A stretch of DNA of 64,000 nt from JAFDXJ01 sp038257845 (lineage in GTDB: Bacteria > Bacteroidota > Bacteroidia > Chitinophagales > Chitinophagaceae). The translations under genes and the position numbers were made by a program. Location of the stretch: NCBI GenBank assembly GCA_038257845.1, contig JBBSQL010000007.1, positions 1-64,000 of the forward strand, given 5' to 3'. The stretch's first letter is position 1. Every line of letters begins with the position of its first letter. The notes below the pieces were generated by a model. The model made no database searches. It saw nothing but the letters and a program-made list of their open reading frames with translations, and was not told the DNA's origin. Of this stretch, positions 37,079 through 45,242 are shown piece after piece.

Positions 37079-39784
37079 ATGTCTGAAGAAAATAGTATAA
37101 AACCTTATTTGCGAATTGCCGGCCTCGAACCATTAATCGTTAGGCCGGAAATGAATTTTGTAAACATAGGAGAGCGAACAAATATAACCGGTTCCAAAAA
37201 ATTTGCGCGGCTGATTCGTGCCAATCAATATGAAGAAGCACTGGCTATTGCAAGGCAACAAGTAGAAAGCGGCGCACAGGTACTTGATGTAAACCTGGAC
37301 GATGCTATGATTGATGGCGTAGCTGCCATGCAAACTTTTCTGAAACTTTTACAAAGCGAACCGGACATCGCGAAGATTCCCGTTATGATTGATTCTTCGA
37401 AGTTTGAGATCATTGAAGCGGGGCTGAAATGTGTGCAGGGAAAATGCATTGTCAATTCCATTTCTTTGAAAGAAGGTGAAGAAAAATTTTTATGCCAGGC
37501 AGAGATTTGCAGGTCATTTGGTGCAGCAGTTATCGTGATGGCGTTTGATGAAAAAGGACAGGCAGATACCAAAAAAAGAAAAGTGGAAATTTGTGAAAAT
37601 GCGTATCAGCTCCTCACGCAAAAAGCAGGCTTCGATCCGGAAGACATCATATTTGATCCCAATATTTTTGCCATTGCCACGGGCATGGAAGAACATAATA
37701 ATTATGCTGTTGATTTCATAGAAGCTACAGCAGAAATAAAAGCAAAAATGCCACTTACAAAGATCAGTGGCGGTGTGAGCAATGTATCTTTTTCTTTCAG
37801 GGGAAATGATGTGGTACGTGAAGCGATGCATTCTGTTTTTTTATACCACGCCATTAAAGCAGGCATGGATATGGGAATTGTAAATGCAGGACAACTTGCA
37901 GTATATTCTGAAATAGAACCCGAACTAAAAGAATTATGTGAAGATGTTATACTCAACAGGAACAATGATAATAATGAAGCAACCGAAAAATTAATCCGCT
38001 TTGCAGAAACTGTAAAAGCCAAAGGCAAAACAATTGTTGAAGATAAAGCCTGGCGAAAAACATCGGTTAAAGAACGGCTGAAACACGCACTGGTGCATGG
38101 TATCACAGATTTTATTGATGAAGATACAGAAGAAGCCAGACAACTATATGATAAACCGCTTGATGTAATTGAAGGTCCGCTGATGGATGGAATGAATGTG
38201 GTCGGGGATTTATTTGGTTCCGGTAAAATGTTTTTACCGCAGGTAGTAAAAAGTGCGCGCGTAATGAAAAAATCAGTGGCTATTTTAACGCCGTATATTG
38301 AACTGGAAAAAAAGAAAAATGCTGCAAATGAAAGTGCAGGTGCGCCGAAAATTTTATTGGCAACAGTAAAAGGTGATGTGCATGATATTGGTAAAAATAT
38401 TGTTGGCGTTGTATTAGGTTGCAATGGCTATTCTGTAATTGATCTCGGTGTGATGGTGAGCGCTGATAAAATTCTGGATACTGCCATCGCGGAAAAAGTT
38501 GACATTGTTGGTGTGAGCGGATTGATCACTCCTTCATTGGATGAAATGGTACATATTGCTGCTGAAATGAATAGAAGGGAAATTAATATTCCCCTGCTGA
38601 TCGGTGGCGCTACCACATCACGAATACATACCGCAGTAAAAATTGCACCAAAATATGATGAAGGTGTTGTGCATGTGGTTGATGCTTCGAGAAGTGTTAC
38701 CGTGGTGTCTTCTCTTTTAAATAAAGAAAATAAAAAATCATTTCTCGCGGATATAAAAAGACAATACACTGTTTTAAAAGTAAATTATGAAAACAAAAAA
38801 TCGGTGAAGCAGTATGTCGGTTATGAAGCAGCTACAAAAAATGCATTTGCTTTTGACTGGGAAAATTACACGCCACCACAACCATCCTTTACCGGGGTAA
38901 AAGTATTTGACAATTATTCTTTCAAAGAAATTCGAGAATTCATTGACTGGAAACCTTTCTTTATTACCTGGGAAATGCATGGAAATTTCCCGGATATTTT
39001 AACGGATAAAGTTGTTGGAATCGAAGCCACAAAATTATACAATGATGCAGTGAATTTATTGGATAAGGTCATTGAAGAAAAATGGCTGCAGGCCAATGGT
39101 GTCGTTGGTTTCTGGGAAGCATCCCGAATTAAACCAGATACGATTGAAGTGAACAATGCAGGTGAAAAAATACACCTCGAATTCCTGCGACAGGAAATTA
39201 AAAAAGCAGTAGGCCAACCTAATTTTTCTTTGGCTGATTTTATCATGCCGGAAAAAAATGATGATACAAAAAATGCAGCGGATCATATTGGTGCATTCGC
39301 AGTGACTATTACCGGCATTGAAAAGCATATCAAATATTTCCAGGACAATCATGATGATTACAATAAGATCATGCTGCAATCAATCACGGACAGGCTGGCG
39401 GAAGCTTTTGCAGAATTGTTGCATCAGAAAACACGCAAATCTTTGTGGGGTTATGTACCGGATGAACAATTGAATAAAGATGATTTAATTCATGAAAAAT
39501 ATTCAGGTATTCGCCCCGCGCCAGGCTATCCTGCCTGCCCTGAACATACAGAGAAATTGAAACTTTTTCATTTATTAAAAGCCACTGAAAATACAGGAAT
39601 TATTTTAACTGAATCCATGGCCATGTATCCCGCAGCAAGTGTTTGCGGCTGGTATTTTAGTCACCCAAAAAGTCAATATTTTGGTGTGGGAAAAATTTCT
39701 GCAGAACAAATGAATGATTATGCAACACGCAAATCCTGGGATGAAAATGAAGCCACAAGATGGTTGCGCCCGATGCTGGATTAA
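37079..39784 (+). CDS. metH: Methionine synthase, folate/cobalamin/activation subunit (split MetH)
   Basis: This carries the remaining three modules of MetH, 901 residues. The pterin (methyltetrahydrofolate) domain starts at FVNIGERTNITGSKKF. The B12 domains contain DVHDIGKNIV, with His435 as the expected lower cobalt ligand, and the later GVSGLITPSLDEM. The activation domain binding SAM includes RPAPGYPACPEHTEK near residue 810. The start MSEENSIKPYLRIAGLEPL begins exactly at the inter-module linker, so the gene is cut at a natural boundary. A weak TACTTTG box just before the ATG might give extra transcription. The transferase needs the preceding subunit in trans. Confidence 0.95.
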   Translation: MSEENSIKPYLRIAGLEPLIVRPEMNFVNIGERTNITGSKKFARLIRANQYEEALAIARQQVESGAQVLDVNLDDAMIDGVAAMQTFLKLLQSEPDIAKIPVMIDSSKFEIIEAGLKCVQGKCIVNSISLKEGEEKFLCQAEICRSFGAAVIVMAFDEKGQADTKKRKVEICENAYQLLTQKAGFDPEDIIFDPNIFAIATGMEEHNNYAVDFIEATAEIKAKMPLTKISGGVSNVSFSFRGNDVVREAMHSVFLYHAIKAGMDMGIVNAGQLAVYSEIEPELKELCEDVILNRNNDNNEATEKLIRFAETVKAKGKTIVEDKAWRKTSVKERLKHALVHGITDFIDEDTEEARQLYDKPLDVIEGPLMDGMNVVGDLFGSGKMFLPQVVKSARVMKKSVAILTPYIELEKKKNAANESAGAPKILLATVKGDVHDIGKNIVGVVLGCNGYSVIDLGVMVSADKILDTAIAEKVDIVGVSGLITPSLDEMVHIAAEMNRREINIPLLIGGATTSRIHTAVKIAPKYDEGVVHVVDASRSVTVVSSLLNKENKKSFLADIKRQYTVLKVNYENKKSVKQYVGYEAATKNAFAFDWENYTPPQPSFTGVKVFDNYSFKEIREFIDWKPFFITWEMHGNFPDILTDKVVGIEATKLYNDAVNLLDKVIEEKWLQANGVVGFWEASRIKPDTIEVNNAGEKIHLEFLRQEIKKAVGQPNFSLADFIMPEKNDDTKNAADHIGAFAVTITGIEKHIKYFQDNHDDYNKIMLQSITDRLAEAFAELLHQKTRKSLWGYVPDEQLNKDDLIHEKYSGIRPAPGYPACPEHTEKLKLFHLLKATENTGIILTESMAMYPAASVCGWYFSHPKSQYFGVGKISAEQMNDYATRKSWDENEATRWLRPMLD

Positions 39785-39795
39785 TTTTAAAAAAA

Positions 39796-40695
39796 TCAAA
39801 TTTCAACGCTATCTTTTTCTGTCATTTGATGATATTCCTTCATTATTTTTTCACGAATATTACTACCATTTTTATTGTCAATTCTTCTTCCGTCAATTTC
39901 TACCACAGGTGTCAATTCTCCCATCGTACCTGAAGTGAACACTTCATCTGCATTATAAAATTCTGAAATTGAAATATTTTTTTCTGTACAATTAATATTT
40001 TTCAATGCAGCGATATCAATGATCGTTTGCCTTGTAATACCCGGCAGGCAAGCATCTGCGCAAGGTGTGAGCAATTGATTATTTTTAACCATAAAAATAT
40101 TGCAGGCATTTGTTTCTGCTACAAAACCATAATTGTCCAGCATGATCGCATCATCCGCGCCATAATGATTGGCTTCTATTTTTGCCAGGATATTATTGAT
40201 CAAATTATTATGATGAATTTTTGAATCAATATTCATCGGCGAATTTCTCCGCAAACTTGCCGTGATGAGTTTGATGCCTTTTTCATTATCATATACTAAT
40301 GGTTTAAACTCGGCAAGAACTATTAAACAGCAACCTTTCTGATTGAGCCGTGGATCCATTCCGGAAGTGATCTTTTCTCCGCGCGTTAATGTCAGGCGTA
40401 TATGTGTATCCGTTTGCATATCATTTGCACGAAGTGTTTGCCTGATCGCATCAATAATTTTTTCATTCGTCGGAACGTTTGCAAAGTCCATCGTTTTAGC
40501 AGAAGCCTGTAATCTTGCCAAATGTTTGTGCAGGCAAAATATTTTACCATCATATACGCGGAGGCCTTCCCATACTGCGTCTCCGCCCTGTACGGAACTG
40601 TCAAACACGGAAACCTTTGCTTCATTACGCGGGTATAATTTATCTCCCACAAATATTTGTATATCCTCGTTTTTAGAATTAAATTTTTGTAACAT
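39796..40695 (-). CDS. Class IV aminotransferase (BCAT/D-amino acid type)
   Basis: This is a PLP-dependent fold-type IV aminotransferase of 299 residues. The likely PLP lysine is Lys159 in NIDSKIHHNNL. The cofactor Glu is Glu194 in FVAETNACNIF, and PGITRQTI and SGTMGELTPV are the C-terminal phosphate-binding loops. DSSVQGGDAVWEGLRVYDGKI is the usual N-terminal substrate loop. Branched-chain, D-amino acid and aminodeoxychorismate lyase activities share this fold, so the substrate is open. The gene begins 2 bp after the sulfotransferase-like gene, so the two are almost certainly co-translated. Both follow tryptophan dioxygenase. Confidence 0.9.
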   Translation of the reverse strand: MLQKFNSKNEDIQIFVGDKLYPRNEAKVSVFDSSVQGGDAVWEGLRVYDGKIFCLHKHLARLQASAKTMDFANVPTNEKIIDAIRQTLRANDMQTDTHIRLTLTRGEKITSGMDPRLNQKGCCLIVLAEFKPLVYDNEKGIKLITASLRRNSPMNIDSKIHHNNLINNILAKIEANHYGADDAIMLDNYGFVAETNACNIFMVKNNQLLTPCADACLPGITRQTIIDIAALKNINCTEKNISISEFYNADEVFTSGTMGELTPVVEIDGRRIDNKNGSNIREKIMKEYHQMTEKDSVEI

Positions 40696-40697
40696 CT

Positions 40698-41420
40698 TCA
40701 GGCTTTTAATGAATATTTAAATAACTGATCATAATATTTTTTACTTTCAAAATACAAAGGTTCCAAATATTTAGGCAACGCACGGTTACTGGTTTTTTGC
40801 ATTTCAAAACCAGTAGATTGATGCACATTTTCATACCAGTATTTTGCCCACACACCATCTTCCTTTTTAGGCCCGGCTTTCCAGCGCAGCATGGTTTTAT
40901 AAAACGGAATATCCAACGCAATGCATAATTTTTTGAGTACACCTTCCGGGTCTTTTAAAATTTCATTTGAATCCAAAACCACGGGATGTATTTTTCTTTC
41001 TACAAGACTATTGAATAATTGCCACTGCTTTTCAATACCAATATCCTGCATGGTCACATCGGGCCGCACTTTAGCATAGGAACTGATGATCTGCCGCGGA
41101 TCACGAATGAAAATAATATTACAGACTTCACTTAAAAAATTTTCATTTAATTCAAACAAGTGATGCGTCATTTGTTTAAAAAATGAAACCGGTTGTTCAT
41201 AGTCTTTCAAAATAATTTCTTGCACTACTTTCTCTCCGTCATTTTCCTGTGAAGCCAATATTTCTACATTTCCGGGATGATCAATATTTGATTTCAATAA
41301 ATAATGTGCATACAACGGTTCATCAAAAACAATGGTATCCGGCCGGCCTGCAAAGGCATACATCATCGCTGTTGAAATATTGCGCGGACTGCTCCACAGG
41401 CAGATCTTTTTTGTGGTCAT
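40698..41420 (-). CDS. Sulfotransferase-like P-loop protein
   Basis: This is a predicted cytoplasmic protein of 240 residues with the sulfotransferase fold. The 5'-phosphosulfate loop is LWSSPRNISTAMM (residues 9-20), and the 3'-phosphate motif is FIRDPRQIISSYAKVRPD (residues about 104-121). This is the standard PAPS-site pair, in a variant close to animal and bacterial Sulfotransfer_3/4 types. I see no signal peptide. It lies between the dioxygenase gene (18 bp) and the aminotransferase gene (2 bp). The same domain order, as one polypeptide of similar total length, occurs in plant BCAT-like proteins as I recall them. Whether it transfers sulfate, phosphate or neither is unknown. Confidence 0.8.
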   Translation of the reverse strand: MTTKKICLWSSPRNISTAMMYAFAGRPDTIVFDEPLYAHYLLKSNIDHPGNVEILASQENDGEKVVQEIILKDYEQPVSFFKQMTHHLFELNENFLSEVCNIIFIRDPRQIISSYAKVRPDVTMQDIGIEKQWQLFNSLVERKIHPVVLDSNEILKDPEGVLKKLCIALDIPFYKTMLRWKAGPKKEDGVWAKYWYENVHQSTGFEMQKTSNRALPKYLEPLYFESKKYYDQLFKYSLKA

Positions 41421-41438
41421 TTTCCCGGTTATTTCTAT

Positions 41439-42485
41439 TTAAATTAAAAATCCCATTTTTTCAATTAAAGATTTAGGCAAAGCAGGAATTTTACGGCTTT
41501 CCATCAAAAAACTGGTGAGCTGTGCAAGCTCTTTAAAAATGTAATGCTTATCGAGTGCAGACTTTAAATAATTTTTACCGGTGCTGCCTCCAGTACCAAT
41601 GCGCGTTCCAATCATCCTGTGTACCATATTCATGTGGCGGTATCGCCAGGTACTCATTTCTTCATCTATTTCTAATAAATTATTTAATAATTCAAAAGGT
41701 AAATGAAGAATGGGATAACCGCGGTACAACATAATGAATAATGCCGCGCGGCTTGCTTTTGCAGACAATTGTCTTTTCGGATCTTCTTTAAAAAAAACAC
41801 TGTCAAAATAAGTGAGGTTATGCCGCTCTACTTCAGCAAGACTATTTTTATACGCCTCCCTGTACTTTTCCCAAAAAGGATGCTGGGTATCATCATGTAT
41901 GTCGAAATTTGAATCAAATTCTTTCCAGCCTTCTACCGCATTGAAAAAAGGAATTCGCTCCAGCCATTCATTTACAAGAAATAAAAGTGACTGTTCACTT
42001 TCCGCTTCTTTGATAATATGTATTTCCCGCTCTTGTAATTGCGACGTATAATATTCCTGGCCGAATCTATCTTCATAACGCAAGCCCAGCTTGGCTTCCA
42101 GCGTTTTAAATTGCCAGCTTTGAAAGCCGGATGCAGGCCGCAGCAAATCCCGGAAATCCAGGAAATCCATTGGTGTCATCGTTTCCATAATATCAATCTG
42201 GTGAATCAATACTTTTAAAATGGTGATGACCCTGTTCAGGCGGTGAACGACCGTTTGAAGGTCGGGTGTATTATCATTGATCGAAGGTTGCATCAATACT
42301 TTCTTTGCAGAATCCACTTCATATAAAACTTCTTTGAACCACAATTCATACGCCTGGTGAATAATTATAAAAAGCATTTCATCATGCGCGGGCATTTCGC
42401 CTTCCTTACTACTCTCCGGGAATTGAGCGCCGAGAATTTTATCTAACTGTAAATAATCTCCATAATAAACCGGGGCTCTCTCCAT
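41439..42485 (-). CDS. Tryptophan 2,3-dioxygenase
   Basis: This haem enzyme opens the indole ring of L-tryptophan to N-formylkynurenine. It has 348 residues from the ATG at 42485 (MERAPVYYGDYLQLDKIL). A longer frame to 42596 is rejected because the promoter lies within it and the added residues match nothing. Conserved features are FIIIHQAYELWFKE (distal His), MDFLDFRDLLRPASGFQSWQ (substrate Arg/Ser) and WRYRHMNMVHRMIGTRIGTG (axial His and substrate Thr loop). No kynureninase, kynurenine monooxygenase or formamidase gene is nearby in the window. It heads an operon with the sulfotransferase-like and aminotransferase genes. Confidence 0.95.
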   Translation of the reverse strand: MERAPVYYGDYLQLDKILGAQFPESSKEGEMPAHDEMLFIIIHQAYELWFKEVLYEVDSAKKVLMQPSINDNTPDLQTVVHRLNRVITILKVLIHQIDIMETMTPMDFLDFRDLLRPASGFQSWQFKTLEAKLGLRYEDRFGQEYYTSQLQEREIHIIKEAESEQSLLFLVNEWLERIPFFNAVEGWKEFDSNFDIHDDTQHPFWEKYREAYKNSLAEVERHNLTYFDSVFFKEDPKRQLSAKASRAALFIMLYRGYPILHLPFELLNNLLEIDEEMSTWRYRHMNMVHRMIGTRIGTGGSTGKNYLKSALDKHYIFKELAQLTSFLMESRKIPALPKSLIEKMGFLI

Positions 42486-42520
42486 AAATACTGATATTTT
42501 ATTTTGTAAAAAATGAGTTT

Positions 42521-42551
42521 CAAAATTAATCCATTTTATCCACTCATCAAA
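42521..42551 (-). promoter_or_regulatory. Promoter of the tryptophan dioxygenase operon
   Basis: On the minus strand a perfect -7 box TAATTTTG (42521-42528) lies 19 bp from a TTTTG -33 box (42548-42552). It predicts a leader of about 30 bases to the ATG at 42485. Confidence 0.7.
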
Positions 42552-42605
42552 AGTTGGTAGTCGGTTTAAAAAAACAGTTATTTGCAATGCAATCACATTT
42601 ACACT

Positions 42606-43325
42606 ATGACATTAAAGTACAAACGCATTTTACTAAAACTTTCCGGGGAAGCACTCATGGGAAAACATGAAAATAGTTTTGATCCTTTCAATCCAAAGAT
42701 CATTGAACAATATGCAAACGATATAAAAGATGTTGTTGCGGCAGGTGCTGAAGTGGCAATCGTGATTGGTGGCGGAAATATTTATCGTGGTTTAAATGAA
42801 CATGAAAGCGGCATTGAGCGCGCGCATGGGGATTATATGGGTATGCTTGCAACCATGATCAATGGTATGGCCATGCAGGCCATGCTTGAAAAAATAGGCG
42901 TGTATACACGTTTGCAAAGCGCCATTAAAATGGAGCAAATTGCAGAGCCTTATATCCGCCGGAAAGCTATGCGCCACCTGGAAAAAGGCAGGGTAGTAAT
43001 CTTCGGCGCGGGTACCGGAAACCCTTATTTCACAACAGATACTGCAGGCTCATTAAGGGCAGTTGAAATAAAAGCCGATGTTATTTTAAAAGGTACACGT
43101 GTAGATGGAATTTATACCGCAGATCCCGAGAAAGATAAATCAGCGATCAGGTTTGACACCATCAGTTATGCGGAATGCATGAGCAGAAATCTCAAAGTAA
43201 TGGATATGACCGCTTTTACTTTGTGCATGGAAAACAGTTTGCCGATCATTGTATTTGACATGAATAAAAAGGGCAACTTATTAAACATTGTTCAGGGAAA
43301 AGCAATAGGTACACTGGTAATATAA
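42606..43325 (+). CDS. pyrH: UMP kinase
   Basis: PyrH converts UMP to UDP with ATP and is essential for pyrimidine nucleotides. It has 239 residues from the ATG at 42606 (MTLKYKRILLKLSGEALMG). An upstream in-frame ATG at 42582 would add eight atypical residues. Motifs are KLSGEALMG, VIGGGNIYRG, HGDYMGMLATMINGMA (UMP binding) and FGAGTGNPYFTTDTAG. The end FDMNKKGNLLNIVQGKAIGTLV is typical. It is divergent from the dioxygenase operon with about 120 bp between the starts. The promoter is not clear; a partial TTATTTG box is present. Confidence 0.97.
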   Translation: MTLKYKRILLKLSGEALMGKHENSFDPFNPKIIEQYANDIKDVVAAGAEVAIVIGGGNIYRGLNEHESGIERAHGDYMGMLATMINGMAMQAMLEKIGVYTRLQSAIKMEQIAEPYIRRKAMRHLEKGRVVIFGAGTGNPYFTTDTAGSLRAVEIKADVILKGTRVDGIYTADPEKDKSAIRFDTISYAECMSRNLKVMDMTAFTLCMENSLPIIVFDMNKKGNLLNIVQGKAIGTLVI

Positions 43326-43415
43326 ATAGCTTATTTTTAGAAATAGAATGCCTGGTTTCACAACTCTTTTTTGAAATCTTCAGAACTTATTTTATCTTTC
43401 AAAAAATCAACGCTT

Positions 43416-44024
43416 ATGAACCTCATAAACAGGGCAAAGAATATGTTGCTCACACCCAAAACGGAATGGCAGGTTGTTTCACTCGAACAGCCTGTAAATA
43501 ATCAAATCATTATGGGGTATTTAGTCCCCTTTGTATTGCTCGGTGCTTTAGCCGCTTTTATTGGTTATGGCTTGATTGGATTTAATTTATTAGGAGTCCA
43601 CACGGGAAGCATTTCATGGGGTCTTTATAATGCCATTCGCGGAATCATACTTGGCATAGGTAGTGTATATTTAACGGCATTTGTTTTAGATGCACTGGCG
43701 CCTTCATTTGGTTCACAAAAAGATTTTGGCCGGTCACTTCAACTGGTTGTTTATGCAAGTACACCTTCTTTGGTGGCTGGTTTATTTGCGTTCCTGCCCT
43801 TACTTGCAACCATAGTGGTGCTCGCCGGAGTAGTATATACTATTTATTTATGGTACCTTGGTTTAGGTCCCATTAAAAATACACCAGAAGACAAAAAAGT
43901 AATTTATTTATTAGTTACGTATGCAGTTTTACTCGTTGTCTATTTAATTTTAAGTGCCATTTTAGCTTTGATTTTGATTCCGATTTTCGGACTGGGCGCA
44001 ATGGCTGGCGGTTTTCACTTGTAA
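43416..44024 (+). CDS. YIP1-family membrane protein
   Basis: This is an integral membrane protein of 202 residues with about five hydrophobic helices. The amino terminus, MNLINRAKNMLLTPKTEWQVV, is the standard start of Bacteroidota YIP1-domain proteins. I therefore use the ATG at 43416 rather than the in-frame TTG at 43371. DFGRSLQLVVYASTPSLVAGLFAF is the characteristic central region, and YTIYLWYLGLGPIKNTPEDKKVIY follows. The C-terminus is hydrophobic. The function in bacteria is unknown. A 7/8 -7 match, TATCTTTC, lies at 43393-43400. The SDR gene follows by 21 bp. Confidence 0.82.
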   Translation: MNLINRAKNMLLTPKTEWQVVSLEQPVNNQIIMGYLVPFVLLGALAAFIGYGLIGFNLLGVHTGSISWGLYNAIRGIILGIGSVYLTAFVLDALAPSFGSQKDFGRSLQLVVYASTPSLVAGLFAFLPLLATIVVLAGVVYTIYLWYLGLGPIKNTPEDKKVIYLLVTYAVLLVVYLILSAILALILIPIFGLGAMAGGFHL

Positions 44025-44045
44025 ATTTTACAACAATATTTTTAT

Positions 44046-44744
44046 ATGAATGTGGTCATTACCGGTGGGTCCAAAGGCCTGGGAAAAGCTATGGCAGAAA
44101 AATTTGCAGCCGCCGGTGATGACCTTTTTTTATGTGCGCGAAATGAAAACACATTAAAAGAAACTCAAAAATCTTTACAGGCTTCATTTCCCCAAAGTAA
44201 TATTTATATAAAAAAAACAGACCTGGCAATTGCAAATGAATTGAATGAATTTGCAGACTGGTGCCTTTCTTTTGGCAATCCCGAAATACTTATTAATAAT
44301 GCAGGAAATTTTTTGCAGGGAAATGTATATGACGAACCGGAGGGTAATATGGAAGAAATGATGCAGGTAAATTTTTTCAGCGCTTATCATTTAACGCGTA
44401 AATTATTGCCTGCTATGATCTCAGCGGGAAAAGGCCATATTTTTAATATGTGTTCCGTGGCTTCACTTAAAGCGTATAAAGGTGGAGGTAGTTATAGTGT
44501 TAGTAAATATGCGTTGCTAGGATTTACCCATAACCTGCGGGAAGAATTAAAAACTAAAAATATAAAAGTCACCGCGATCATTCCCGGAGCAACCTATACA
44601 GATTCCTGGAAGCAAACCGGGTTGGACGAAAACCGCTTTATGCAGGATAAAGATATAGCCGAAATGGTTTTTAGTACATCACAACTATCACAAGCTGCCT
44701 GCGTGGAAGAAATAATTATGCGCCCACAATTGGGTGATATTTAA
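44046..44744 (+). CDS. Short-chain dehydrogenase/reductase
   Basis: This is an NAD(P)-dependent oxidoreductase of 232 residues with classical SDR features. TGGSKGLGKAMAEKF is the dinucleotide motif, INNAGNFLQG follows, and NMCSVASLKAYKGGGSYSVSKY contains the catalytic Ser, Tyr and Lys. It is 21 bp downstream of the YIP1 gene and likely co-transcribed with it. The substrate is unknown. The DLF...CARNENTL stretch suggests NADP preference (Arg after strand 2). Confidence 0.88.
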   Translation: MNVVITGGSKGLGKAMAEKFAAAGDDLFLCARNENTLKETQKSLQASFPQSNIYIKKTDLAIANELNEFADWCLSFGNPEILINNAGNFLQGNVYDEPEGNMEEMMQVNFFSAYHLTRKLLPAMISAGKGHIFNMCSVASLKAYKGGGSYSVSKYALLGFTHNLREELKTKNIKVTAIIPGATYTDSWKQTGLDENRFMQDKDIAEMVFSTSQLSQAACVEEIIMRPQLGDI

Positions 44745-44761
44745 AGAAAATCGCAGAATTA

Positions 44762-44796
44762 TTTTGTATTTTATTGAGGATTATCAATTACCTTTG
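44762..44796 (+). promoter_or_regulatory. Promoter of rpsO
   Basis: TACCTTTG (44789-44796) is a perfect -7 box; TTTTG at 44762-44766 is the -33 box with 22 bp between. The leader to rpsO is about 45 bases. Confidence 0.6.
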
Positions 44797-44847
44797 CCGC
44801 CACATTAAAAAAGATGAAATTTTACGGACGCTAAAAAAAACATTGAG

Positions 44848-45120
44848 ATGCCTTATTTAACAACAGAAAAAAAATCTGAGATTTTTACAAACTTTGGCGG
44901 AAATGCAGCAAATACAGGTTCTATCGAAGCACAAGTCGCTTTGGTTACAGAACGTATCTCCAGTATTTCAAAGCATTTACAAGCCAACAAAAAAGATTTC
45001 TCCACACATCGTGGCCTCATGAAAATGGTTGGCCAGCGCAAACGTTTATTGGGTTACCTGCAAAAGCATAACCTGGAAAGTTACCGCGCACTGATCGAGA
45101 AATTAGGTTTAAGAAAATAA
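44848..45120 (+). CDS. rpsO: Ribosomal protein S15
   Basis: S15 is a primary 16S rRNA-binding protein of the small subunit. It has 90 residues, normal length. It shows the conserved DTGSIEAQVALLTERI-like segment (here NTGSIEAQVALVTERISS), HLQANKKDFSTHRGLMKMVGQRKRLLGYLQ, and ends in IEKLGLRK. It is followed by pnp in the order seen in many bacteria. It has a dedicated promoter and a 45-base leader that could host S15 autoregulation, although I cannot fold it with confidence. Confidence 0.98.
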   Translation: MPYLTTEKKSEIFTNFGGNAANTGSIEAQVALVTERISSISKHLQANKKDFSTHRGLMKMVGQRKRLLGYLQKHNLESYRALIEKLGLRK

Positions 45121-45205
45121 TTACTTATTTATTCTTTTCTCCTTTTTTACGGCTTTACTATTTCGTCTTCAGATCATTGTATCTATTTATTTACCATTTC
45201 CTGTA

Positions 45206-45218
45206 TCCGGTAACCGGA
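45206..45218 (+). promoter_or_regulatory. Small inverted repeat upstream of pnp
   Basis: TCCGG and CCGGA flank three bases 25 bp before pnp. It may be a stem in the rpsO-pnp spacer affecting processing or translation of pnp, but it is short. Confidence 0.25.
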
Positions 45219-45242
45219 ACTGGAAATACATAACAACATTAT

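Noticed and set aside
37702..38424. A 240-residue open frame antisense to the second metH gene
   Set aside because: It lies wholly within a conserved enzyme gene, is Ser/Thr-rich and has no domain pattern.
36033..39784. metH split as a frameshift
   Set aside because: The first gene ends and the second begins at a domain linker with its own start codon and a 26-bp gap; the sum equals a normal MetH.
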